DNA from: Streptomyces sp. NBC_00224 | Lineage (GTDB): Bacteria > Actinomycetota > Actinomycetes > Streptomycetales > Streptomycetaceae | Length of the DNA: 64,000 nucleotides | Assembly: GCF_041435195.1 (NCBI RefSeq) | Contig: NZ_CP108106.1 | Location: 4,994,501 to 5,058,500 of the forward strand | Direction of reading: 5' to 3' | Part shown: piece by piece, positions 25,215-33,318 of the stretch | Layout of the letters: each line of letters opens with the position of its first letter | Numbering within the stretch: the first letter of the stretch is position 1 | Translations under genes and position numbers: made by a program | Notes under the pieces: generated by a model | The model's input: only the letters and a program-made list of their open reading frames with translations | Databases searched by the model: none | Told to the model about the DNA's origin: nothing

Positions 25215-28200
25215 GTGCGGTACCGGATCCTGGGCGTCACCGAGGCGCAAGACGAGCACGGCCAAAACGTCCCCCTAGGGGGACCCCGGCTGCGCGCCCT
25301 GCTCACCGCCCTCGCCGCCCGAGCCGACCGCCCCACCCCCGTCCCCCTCCCCACCCTCATCGACGCGATCTGGCCCGACGACCCCCCGCACGACGCCCCC
25401 GCCGCCCTCCAGGCCCTCGTCGGCCGCCTCCGCCGAACGATCGGCCGCGAAGCCGTCGCCTCCGAGCCGGGCGGCTACCGGCTCGCCGTCGACGCCCCGC
25501 ACGACATCGACCTCTTCGCGTTCGAGCGGCAGATCCGCACGGGCACGCGCCAGCTCGACGGCGGCGACCCCGACACCGCCGCCGAAACGCTCCGCACCGC
25601 CCTCGCCCTGTGGCGCGGCCCGGCCCTCGCCGACCTCCCGGACCGGGCGGCGGCAGCGGCGGGCCCCGACGCCCAGCGCCTCGCCGCCCTGCGCGCCCGC
25701 ATCGAGGCGGACCTGCGCCGCGGCGCCACCGCCCACCTCCCCGCCGAGCTCGCCGCGCTGATCGAGAGCCACCCGTACGACGAACCCCTCCACGCCCAGC
25801 TGATCCGCGCCCTGCGGGCCGAGGGGCGTACGGCCGACGCGCTCCTGGCGTACGAGACCGCCCGCCGCACCCTCGCCGACGCCCTCGGCGCCGACCCCGG
25901 CCCGGAACTGGCCGCGCTGCACCAGGAGCTGCTCAACCCCGCCCCCGACGTCCGCCCCGCCCCCGAAGCCCTCGGCAACCTGCGGCCCCGCCTGACCTCC
26001 TTCGTCGGGCGCGAGCCCGAACTCGCCGCGATCAGGCGCGACTTGGCCGCTCACCGGCTCGTCACCCTCACCGGGCCCGGCGGCTCCGGCAAGACCCGGC
26101 TCGCCGAGGAGTCCGCCGCGCACACCCCCGCGTGGCTCGTGGAGCTCGCCCCGCTGGACCACCCGGACGCCGTCCCCGGCGCCGTCGTCTCCGCGCTCGG
26201 GCTGCGCGAGACCACCCTGCTGGGGCGGGACGGGCAGCCGCACCCGGACGACCCCGTCGCCCGGCTCGTCGACCACTTCGCCGGCGCCCCCCGTACCCTC
26301 CTCGTCCTCGACAACTGCGAGCACGTCGTGGACGCCGCCGCCCGGCTCGCGGAGACGCTGCTGACGCGCTGTCCGGCGCTGCGGATCCTCGCCACCAGCC
26401 GCGAACCCCTCGGCGTGCCCGGCGAGCGGGTCCGGTCGGTCGAGCCGTTGCCGCCCGACCCCGCGCACCGGCTCTTCGCCGAGCGCGCCCGTACCGTACG
26501 GCCCGACTTCGACCCGGCCGACGACCCCGAGGCCATCGCCGAGATCTGCCGGCGGCTCGACGGGCTGCCGCTGGCGATCGAGCTGGCCGCCGCCCGGCTG
26601 CGGCTGCTCGCCCCGCGCCAGATCGCGGACCGGCTCGACGACCGGTTCCGCCTGCTGACCAGCGGCAGCCGGACCGTACTGCCCCGCCAGCAGACCCTGC
26701 GCGCGGTCGTCGACTGGTCGTGGGACCTGCTCGACGAGCGCGAGCGCGCGGTGCTGCGCCGCGCCTCCGTCTTCGCCGGCGGCTGGGACCTGGCCGCCGC
26801 CCAGGCCGTCTGCGGCTCGACCGACGATCTGGCGGCCCTGGTCGACAAGTCCCTGGTCGTGGCCGCCCCCGATCCGGACACGGGCGGGATGCGCTACCGG
26901 ATGCTGGAGACCATCCACGAGTACGCCACCGAGCGCGCGGCCGAGACCCCGAGCCTGCTCGACGACGCCGCCCGCGCCCACACCGCGTACTACCGCGAAC
27001 TGGCCCAGGAAGCCGACCCGTTGCTGCGCTCGCACGGGCAGCTGTCCTGGATCCGGCGCGTCGAGCGCGAGCTCGACAACATCCGGGCCGCGCTGCACCG
27101 CGCCACCGTCACCGACCCCCAACCCGTCGAGGCCCGTGACATCGCCCTCGCCATGGGCTGGTTCTGGTGGCTGCGCAACTACCGCAGTGAGGGGGTCGGG
27201 TGGGTCGACCGCATCCTCGGCCGGGAGGGGAGCGGCGAGGGGAGTGGCGAGGGCGCGGACGCCTGCCCCGACGACCCCGACGCGCCCGACTACTGGCCGC
27301 GTATGCGGCTCGCGCTGCTGCGGATCTTCCTGATCGAGGAGTCCGGCGGCCCTGCCGAGCGGCTGCGTACGCCCGAGGCGCTGGCGGAGATGGCGAGGCT
27401 CCGCGAGGCGTTCGGGCGGGGCGGGCCGGAGGCGGCCCGGTTCCCCGGGCTGCTCTGGCCGTTCGCCGTGTTCCTCGCCCAGGGCCCCGGGTCGGCGCGC
27501 GAGTCCATGGACGTCGTGGTCACCAACTGCCGTGCGTACGGCGGCGAATGGGAGATCGGCGTCAGCCTCATGTTCCGTACACACATGGTCATCGACATGC
27601 CCGGCGGGGTGTGGGACATCGACGGCGACCTCGCGGAGCTACGGACGCTGAGCCGCCGCGTCGGCGACCGCTGGATGCGGGCCCAGGTGGCCAGCGCCGC
27701 CGGGGAGGCGGCGATGATGCGCGGGCTGCCCGCGCAGGCGAGGCCGGAGTACGAGGAGGCGCTCGGCCTCGCCCGCGAGGTCGGCGCCCACGCCGAGGCG
27801 CCGTTCCTGCTGGCCCGTATCGCCGAACTCACCTATCGCGCGGGCGACTTGGACGGCGCTGTCAAGATTCTCGACGAGGCCGAGGCGGAGGCCGTCCGCT
27901 ACGGCGTCCGCGACAGTGCCTCCTACATCCACTATCAGCGTGCCTGCATGGCCCTGGACGCCGGTGATGCCGTCACCGCGCGCGCCGAGTGCGACGCGGC
28001 CCAGGCGGCGACCGTCCGCAGCACCCCGCCGCCCCACTTCACGGCGATCCTGGAAGCCCTCGACGCCCGGGTCGCGGCCATCGAGTCCGGCCCGGCCGTC
28101 GGTGTGCGCGGCCTGGCCTCGGCGCTGCGCATGGCCGACGCCGCGGGCTGCGCCGAGATCCTCCTCGCCCACTTCGCGGAGGGCGCCGCCCAACTCCTGC

Positions 28201-28427
28201 CCGACCTCGGTGAACTCGCCCTGACCGTACGGGTGTTGGCGGCCGCCGGGACCTGGCGCGCGGGGATCCCCCTGTGGCCCCGCGACCGGGCTGCCCTGGA
28301 CGCGCTCCGCGACCGGCTGCGCGAAGAGCTCGGGCCTCGCCTCTATGGGGAGGAGCAGGCGGCGGGGGCCGGGCTCACGACGACGGAGGTCGCGGGGCTG
28401 CTGGAGGAAGTCGTCAACGGCAGTTGA
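25215..28427 (+). CDS. AfsR/SARP-family regulator (BTAD + NB-ARC + TPR)
   Basis: GTG 25215 is chosen because the product then begins RYRILGVTE, the usual start of the winged-helix domain; 1070 residues. Order: OmpR-like Trans_reg_C (about 10-90), BTAD domain (95-240), NB-ARC ATPase with Walker A GPGGSGKT (287-294), Walker B TLLVLDNCEHV and the LATSREPL sensor motif, then a long helical TPR-like sensor. AfsR-type regulators integrate phosphorylation or ATP signals and activate secondary-metabolite or developmental genes. A low-complexity GEGSGEGSGEG linker lies near residue 670. It converges with the sigma-factor gene (stops 13 bp apart on facing strands), with no terminator between. Confidence 0.9.
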   Translation: MRYRILGVTEAQDEHGQNVPLGGPRLRALLTALAARADRPTPVPLPTLIDAIWPDDPPHDAPAALQALVGRLRRTIGREAVASEPGGYRLAVDAPHDIDLFAFERQIRTGTRQLDGGDPDTAAETLRTALALWRGPALADLPDRAAAAAGPDAQRLAALRARIEADLRRGATAHLPAELAALIESHPYDEPLHAQLIRALRAEGRTADALLAYETARRTLADALGADPGPELAALHQELLNPAPDVRPAPEALGNLRPRLTSFVGREPELAAIRRDLAAHRLVTLTGPGGSGKTRLAEESAAHTPAWLVELAPLDHPDAVPGAVVSALGLRETTLLGRDGQPHPDDPVARLVDHFAGAPRTLLVLDNCEHVVDAAARLAETLLTRCPALRILATSREPLGVPGERVRSVEPLPPDPAHRLFAERARTVRPDFDPADDPEAIAEICRRLDGLPLAIELAAARLRLLAPRQIADRLDDRFRLLTSGSRTVLPRQQTLRAVVDWSWDLLDERERAVLRRASVFAGGWDLAAAQAVCGSTDDLAALVDKSLVVAAPDPDTGGMRYRMLETIHEYATERAAETPSLLDDAARAHTAYYRELAQEADPLLRSHGQLSWIRRVERELDNIRAALHRATVTDPQPVEARDIALAMGWFWWLRNYRSEGVGWVDRILGREGSGEGSGEGADACPDDPDAPDYWPRMRLALLRIFLIEESGGPAERLRTPEALAEMARLREAFGRGGPEAARFPGLLWPFAVFLAQGPGSARESMDVVVTNCRAYGGEWEIGVSLMFRTHMVIDMPGGVWDIDGDLAELRTLSRRVGDRWMRAQVASAAGEAAMMRGLPAQARPEYEEALGLAREVGAHAEAPFLLARIAELTYRAGDLDGAVKILDEAEAEAVRYGVRDSASYIHYQRACMALDAGDAVTARAECDAAQAATVRSTPPPHFTAILEALDARVAAIESGPAVGVRGLASALRMADAAGCAEILLAHFAEGAAQLLPDLGELALTVRVLAAAGTWRAGIPLWPRDRAALDALRDRLREELGPRLYGEEQAAGAGLTTTEVAGLLEEVVNGS

Positions 28428-30330
28428 GGACCGACTTCGCCCAGTCCGCCAGCGCCACCGAACCGAACGGTGTGTGCGGATCGACCACCAGGCGGATCGT
28501 GCGATGGCCGGTGAGGTCGGCGTGCACCGGCACCGCCGGGTCCCCGCCGTGCATCACGGGCGAGCGCCACAGCAGGGTGTGGTCGCCGTACACCGAGAAC
28601 CGCACCGCGCCCAGCCCCATGGTCAGGTCGTCGACCCCGGCGAACGCGTCGTAACTGGAGCACTGCCGGTTGAGGTCGATCGTCACGGAGGAGCGGGCGT
28701 GCACGGTCACGCCGTGGCTGTACGGCCTGCCGTCGATCTCCATGCCCCAGCGCTGCCAGAGCCAGCTGGACGCGCCGAGCCGCACCTCGGGCTTGGTGTG
28801 GTCGCCGAACGCCCCGTACTGGAGCCGGTTGATCTGGTACACCGCCGCCGGGGGCGGCGGCGGAGGGGGCGGTGTCGGCTTCGGGGGCGTGGGCTTCGGC
28901 GGCGAAGGGGCCGGCTTCGGCTTCGGCGTCGGCTTCGGGCTGGGCTTCGGCGGCGCGGGCTTCGGCGGCTTCGGCGCGGGCTTCTTCGGTGGCGGCGGCG
29001 GTACGGGCGCGGGCGGCGCCGGGGGCTCCGGCGCGGGGGAGGGCGGCGGCTTCTGCGGGACCACCGGCACCACGGCCGGCGGCTTGGCCTCGGGCTTCGG
29101 CGCAGGCTTGGTGTCGTTGCCGCTCAGCGCGAAGACCACGCCCGCGGCCACCGCGACGGCGACCGCCGCCGCGATGCCCGCCTTGGCGGGCGCGCCGAGC
29201 CCCTCGGAGGCGGCGGCCCCGCCGGCCGCGCCTCCGGACGAACTCCCGCCCGTGGCCGCCGCGGCGGCACCGGCGCCCGCCGCACCGGCGGCGCCTCCCG
29301 CCACGATCCCGGCGGCCTTGAGCGAGTACCCGGCGGCGAACCAGCCGACCATCGCGACCGGCAGCAGCGCGGGGATCCCGGCGTTGACGTCCTTGAGCTC
29401 GACGACCGCGACCCGGCACTTGGCGCACTCCTCCAAGTGCTTGCTCAGGCCCCGCTCGGCCCGCACCCGCAGCCCGCCGCGCGCGTACGCCCCGAGCCGG
29501 TCCGCGTAACGGGCGCAGTCGCCGCCCTCGGTGAGCGAGGTGGAGACGTGCGCCTGCAGATACGCCTGCTTGAGGCCCTCCCGGGCCCGGCTGGCGAGGA
29601 CCGCCGTGGCGTTGGCGCTCAGCCCGAACAGCGGCGCGATCTCGCTGGGCGACTCCTCCTCGACGGTGGTGTGCCAGAGCACCGCCTGCCACCGCTCCGG
29701 CAGCGACCGGAACGCCTGCATGGCCAGCGACTGCTCGGCCTCGTGCATCGCCCGTACGTCCGCGCCGAGGTCGACCGTGTCGTCGTCCCGGCCGTCCGAG
29801 GTACGGGCGGCCTGGTCGGCGAAGAGGGCGAAGTCCTCGACCAGTTGCTCCCGCTTGGCCGTCTTCGTCCAGGAGGCGGCGACGCGGCGCACGGTGGTCA
29901 TCAGATAGGCGCGCACGGCCTGTTCCGGCCCGGCGCCGCCGCGCACCGCCTGGAGCGTACGGGCGAACACCTCGGCCGTGAGGTCGTCGGCCGTGTGCGC
30001 GTCCCGGCAGCAGCTGCGGGCGTACCGGCGGACCGCGTCCGAGTGACGCCGGAACAGCTCCTCGTACGCGGTGTCGTCACCGGCCCGCATCCGCTGGATC
30101 AGCTCGGCGTCGGCGGTGGTCCGCTCACGCTGCTGCGGAACACCGGGTGCGGGCGGGGCGTCGGACTCCTGGGCGGGGCCCCACGGCCCGGGCAGCACGG
30201 TCCCGCCGGGCTCGCCGCCGCCGTCGGTACGGCCACCGGGGCCGCCCTGGCTCGGCACCTGCCGCGAGGGCAGACCGTCCGGCTCGGTGCCGCTGCCGCC
30301 GCCGAGCTCGTCCCGCCCTTCAACGTTCAT
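28414..30330 (-). CDS. ECF sigma factor fused to anti-sigma zinc finger, TM anchor and NPCBM domain
   Basis: ATG 30330; 638 residues. Order: Gly/Pro-rich leader (1-70); sigma region 2 (about 76-150, AYEELFRRHSDAVRRYA and DDLTAEVFARTL); region 4 (200-260, SLPERWQAVLWHTTVEEESPSEIAPLFGL in part); a zinc-finger anti-sigma motif KHLEECAKC (H298, C302, C305); a TM helix (about 385-405); a long Pro/Lys-rich wall-spanning stretch (410-495); and a C-terminal NPCBM carbohydrate-binding module (500-638) ending in a Cys pair. This matches the architecture described for the ECF52-like group. It would be a membrane-tethered sigma factor sensing an extracellular glycan. It lies downstream of atrA on the same strand. 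Confidence 0.9.
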   Translation of the reverse strand: MNVEGRDELGGGSGTEPDGLPSRQVPSQGGPGGRTDGGGEPGGTVLPGPWGPAQESDAPPAPGVPQQRERTTADAELIQRMRAGDDTAYEELFRRHSDAVRRYARSCCRDAHTADDLTAEVFARTLQAVRGGAGPEQAVRAYLMTTVRRVAASWTKTAKREQLVEDFALFADQAARTSDGRDDDTVDLGADVRAMHEAEQSLAMQAFRSLPERWQAVLWHTTVEEESPSEIAPLFGLSANATAVLASRAREGLKQAYLQAHVSTSLTEGGDCARYADRLGAYARGGLRVRAERGLSKHLEECAKCRVAVVELKDVNAGIPALLPVAMVGWFAAGYSLKAAGIVAGGAAGAAGAGAAAAATGGSSSGGAAGGAAASEGLGAPAKAGIAAAVAVAVAAGVVFALSGNDTKPAPKPEAKPPAVVPVVPQKPPPSPAPEPPAPPAPVPPPPPKKPAPKPPKPAPPKPSPKPTPKPKPAPSPPKPTPPKPTPPPPPPPPAAVYQINRLQYGAFGDHTKPEVRLGASSWLWQRWGMEIDGRPYSHGVTVHARSSVTIDLNRQCSSYDAFAGVDDLTMGLGAVRFSVYGDHTLLWRSPVMHGGDPAVPVHADLTGHRTIRLVVDPHTPFGSVALADWAKSVLNCR

Positions 30331-30610
30331 CGCGGAAGCCCCCGTCAGCACGCTCAGACCCAACCACGCGCCAAGCGTCCCACAGAGCCCCACACCCGAG
30401 GAGCCCCCTGCCCCCCAACCACCCGATAGTGGACCGGGGCCCAGCCGCTGCGAGCATGCGTGCCGCCGCCTGGCTACGTAGCTGTGGGCGTGCGTGCCGC
30501 TAGGGGCGGGACGGGCGGGCACAGCGGCACCCCGGCCCCGCCGGACCTCGCACCCGCCCTGACCCCAGCCCCGAAACGGCCCGCGGCCCAACCAGTCCCC
30601 GCACAACCCG

Positions 30611-31462
30611 TCACGCGGGCCGCGACCGCAAGCCCTCCAGCAGAATGTCCAGCAGCCGGGAAGAAGCCGCGGCCTGCTGATGCGGATCCGGCAGCGACGG
30701 CGCAGCCGTGGCTATCACGAGCAGCACGTCGGCCACGGTCACATCGCCCCGCAGCTCGCCCGCCTCCCGAGCCCGGTCCACCAGCTGCCCGACGACCGCG
30801 AGCAGCTCCGCCGCCCCAGGGTCGTCCAGCTCGTCCGCCGACGTCGTACGCGGCTCGACGACCCGCAGGCCGGGCACGCCGAGCGCACCGGGCAGGCCGG
30901 CCTGCCGCTGCTGCGGCACCCGCGCCTCAGGTGCGATGGAGCCCGGTGAGTCCAGCGACTCGACCGGCTCCAGCACGGGCACGGGCCCCGAGCCGACCAC
31001 CGTCGACTCCTCCGCGTCCACGTCCACCCCGACCCGCAGCACCTGCGGCGGCAGCAGCCGCCCGGCACCCGAGGCCACCGATGTCCGCAGGAACCGGGAG
31101 AGCGCCGACCACGGCTCCTCCTCCTGGCCCAGCGCGGTCCGCGCCTGGTCGGTGAGACGCGCGGTCTCCTCCTCGGCTATCCGCCGCACCAGCACGTCCT
31201 TGCTCGGGAAGCGCCGGTACACCGTGCCCACGCCGACGCGGGCGCGGCGCGCCACGTCCTCCATCGGCGCGCCGTACCCCAGCTCGCCGAACACTTCGCG
31301 CGCGGCTCGCAGCACATGCTCCAGATTGCGCTGAGCGTCCACCCGCAGCGGTGCGGAGCGGGAAGCGGAAGCGCTCCCACCACCGCCGACCGCGCCTACA
31401 CGACCATTGCCGTCCGCCGACGCGACGACGGCGGACTGCCAATGAGAGTCCTGAATATGCAT
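30611..31462 (-). CDS. atrA: TetR-family regulator, AtrA orthologue
   Basis: 283 residues from ATG 31462 (GGGGAA upstream). After a Gly/Ala/Ser-rich 40-residue extension comes the TetR HTH (AQRNLEHVLRAAREVFGELG and VARRARVGVGTVYRRFPSKD). The ligand domain is unusually long, with an acidic insertion around 115-190. In S. coelicolor AtrA (SCO4118) activates actII-ORF4 and N-acetylglucosamine uptake genes and is divergent from a type II NADH dehydrogenase gene; the same divergent neighbour is present here, which supports the symbol. It lies 280 bp from the sigma-factor fusion start and is transcribed toward it. Confidence 0.87.
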   Translation of the reverse strand: MHIQDSHWQSAVVASADGNGRVGAVGGGGSASASRSAPLRVDAQRNLEHVLRAAREVFGELGYGAPMEDVARRARVGVGTVYRRFPSKDVLVRRIAEEETARLTDQARTALGQEEEPWSALSRFLRTSVASGAGRLLPPQVLRVGVDVDAEESTVVGSGPVPVLEPVESLDSPGSIAPEARVPQQRQAGLPGALGVPGLRVVEPRTTSADELDDPGAAELLAVVGQLVDRAREAGELRGDVTVADVLLVIATAAPSLPDPHQQAAASSRLLDILLEGLRSRPA

Positions 31463-31773
31463 AACCGTTCCCCCGGTAATGACGTCTCCCCCCGGAGACT
31501 CCCCGCCCTGACAGTCGGGTGGCCGGACCCGACACCCCGACGAGGTACGAACATAGTTGAGCCGGAGTCAATTCAGAAGGGGGTTGTTCCGCACGGTGTG
31601 CCCCCCGATCGGAGCAAGGACCGGAACCTTCCCGATTCGGACCCCCGCTTCGCCCCCATCTCCCGGCCCTGACCTGCGTATTCTCCTCGACTGGCGCGAA
31701 ATCTCAGCACCTGTTCCGGCCACATCCGTCAGTCACACAATTTGCCGGGCCTGTGGACAAACGCCGGAGGTCG
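31463..31773. promoter_or_regulatory. divergent atrA-ndh promoter region with a DnaA box
   Basis: Relatively AT-richer DNA between two divergent genes. TGTGGACAA at 31752-31760 is a perfect reverse DnaA box (TTGTCCACA) within the ndh leader. A GGAGG (31766-31770) precedes the ndh starts. AtrA autoregulation or control of ndh is plausible but no AtrA site was confirmed by eye. Confidence 0.5.
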
Positions 31774-33216
31774 ATGCCTCATGGGATGGTGAAGGCTGCG
31801 ATCAATCGGGGGTCGAGCCCCGAACCACCGCCCGGCACGCGCATTCTCGTCGTCGGCGGCGGCTACGTCGGGATGTACACGGCGCTGCGTCTGCAGCGCG
31901 AGCTCAAGGCGCAGCTGCGCGACGGCCGGGTGGGGATCACCGTGGTCGCCCCGGACCCGTACATGACGTACCAGCCGTTCCTGCCGGAGGCGGCCGCCGG
32001 ATCCATCTCGCCGCGCCACGTCGTCGTACCGCTGCGCCGTGTCCTGGACCGCTGTCACATCGTCATCGGCGAGGCGCAGCGCATCGATCACGCCGCGCGG
32101 ACCGCGACCGTCACCACCCTCGCCACCGAGGAGGAGGGCACCGGCCCGGTCGAGATCGGCTACGACGAACTGGTTCTCGCGCCCGGCTCGGTCTCCCGCA
32201 CCCTCCCGGTCCCGGGCCTGGCCGACTACGCCATCGGCTTCAAGACCGTCGAAGAGGCCATCGGGCTGCGCAACCACGTCATCGAGCAGATGGACATCGC
32301 CTCCTCCACCCGCGATCCCGCCGTCCGCGACGCGGCCCTCACCTTCGTCTTCGTGGGCGGCGGCTACGCGGGCGTGGAGGCGCTCGCCGAGCTGGAGGAC
32401 ATGGCCCGCTACACCGCGCGGTACTACCACAACATCAAGCCCGAGGACCTGAAGTGGATCCTCGTGGAGGCCAGCGACCGGATCCTGCCCGAGGTCGGCG
32501 AGGAGATGGGCCGGTACGCCATCCGCGAGCTGCGCGGCCGCAACATCGACGTACGTCTTGAGACGCGCCTCGACTCCTGCGAGAACCGGGTCGCCGTGCT
32601 CAGCGACGGCTCCCGCTTCCCCACCCGTACGGTCGTGTGGACCGCCGGGGTCAAGCCCGCGCCCGTCCTCGCCGCCACCGATCTGCCGCTCAACGAGCGC
32701 GGCCGCCTCAAGTGCACCGCGAAGCTCCAGGTGGAGGGCGTCGAGCACGCCTGGGCGGCCGGTGACGCGGCCGCCGTACCGGACGTCACCTCGGACGAGA
32801 AGGACAAGGAGTGCGCGCCCAACGCGCAGCACGCGGTGCGCCAGGCCAAGGCGCTCGCCGAGAACATCGCCGCGTCCGTCAACGGACGGCCCCTGCGCGA
32901 GTACGCGCACAAGTACGTGGGCTCGGTCGCCTCGCTCGGCCTCCACAAGGGCGTCGCCCATGTCTACGGCCGCAAGCTCAAGGGCTACCCTGCCTGGTTC
33001 ATGCACCGCGCCTACCATCTGAGCCGCGTCCCCACCTTCAACCGCAAGGCGCGGGTGCTCGCCGAGTGGACGCTCGCCGGCCTGTTCAAGCGTGAGATCG
33101 TCTCGCTCGGCTCGCTGGAGCACCCGCGTGCCGAATTCGAGCTCGCGGCGGGCGGCGGCCCCGCCAAGCCGGGCCCCGAACCCGGTGCCAAGGGGCCCGG
33201 CGGCAAGGAGAACTGA
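31774..33216 (+). CDS. ndh: type II NADH:quinone dehydrogenase (NDH-2)
   Basis: I give ATG 31774; ATG 31786 is equally possible because GGAGG ends only three bases before the former. About 480 residues. Two Rossmann motifs, RILVVGGGYVGMYTALRLQ (FAD) and TFVFVGGGYAGVEALAELED (NADH), are present, with the FAD-binding AGDAAAVPD near the C-terminal third and a C-terminal amphipathic helix region for membrane attachment. It oxidises NADH and reduces menaquinone without proton pumping, feeding the respiratory chain. Divergent from atrA and followed by a phosphatase gene 100 bp downstream. Confidence 0.92.
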   Translation: MPHGMVKAAINRGSSPEPPPGTRILVVGGGYVGMYTALRLQRELKAQLRDGRVGITVVAPDPYMTYQPFLPEAAAGSISPRHVVVPLRRVLDRCHIVIGEAQRIDHAARTATVTTLATEEEGTGPVEIGYDELVLAPGSVSRTLPVPGLADYAIGFKTVEEAIGLRNHVIEQMDIASSTRDPAVRDAALTFVFVGGGYAGVEALAELEDMARYTARYYHNIKPEDLKWILVEASDRILPEVGEEMGRYAIRELRGRNIDVRLETRLDSCENRVAVLSDGSRFPTRTVVWTAGVKPAPVLAATDLPLNERGRLKCTAKLQVEGVEHAWAAGDAAAVPDVTSDEKDKECAPNAQHAVRQAKALAENIAASVNGRPLREYAHKYVGSVASLGLHKGVAHVYGRKLKGYPAWFMHRAYHLSRVPTFNRKARVLAEWTLAGLFKREIVSLGSLEHPRAEFELAAGGGPAKPGPEPGAKGPGGKEN

Positions 33217-33234
33217 CGGTTGTCAGTGCGGTCC

Positions 33235-33253
33235 GTCACACTGGACGTGTGAC
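33235..33253 (+). promoter_or_regulatory. perfect palindrome GTCACAC-N5-GTGTGAC
   Basis: Arms GTCACAC (33235-33241) and GTGTGAC (33247-33253) flank TGGAC. It lies between ndh and the PAS/SpoIIE phosphatase gene and looks like a dimeric-repressor operator. No regulator is assigned. Confidence 0.5.
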
Positions 33254-33318
33254 CATAGGTGGGCCCACACCTGCACAGAGTGACCCAGCAGCCAGCGACA
33301 CACGAGGCCAAGAGATCC

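Noticed and set aside
28345..30429. Long plus-strand frame overlapping the ECF sigma fusion
   Set aside because: Shadow of the minus-strand gene; its composition reflects the complement of the Pro/Ala-rich linker and no domain is visible.
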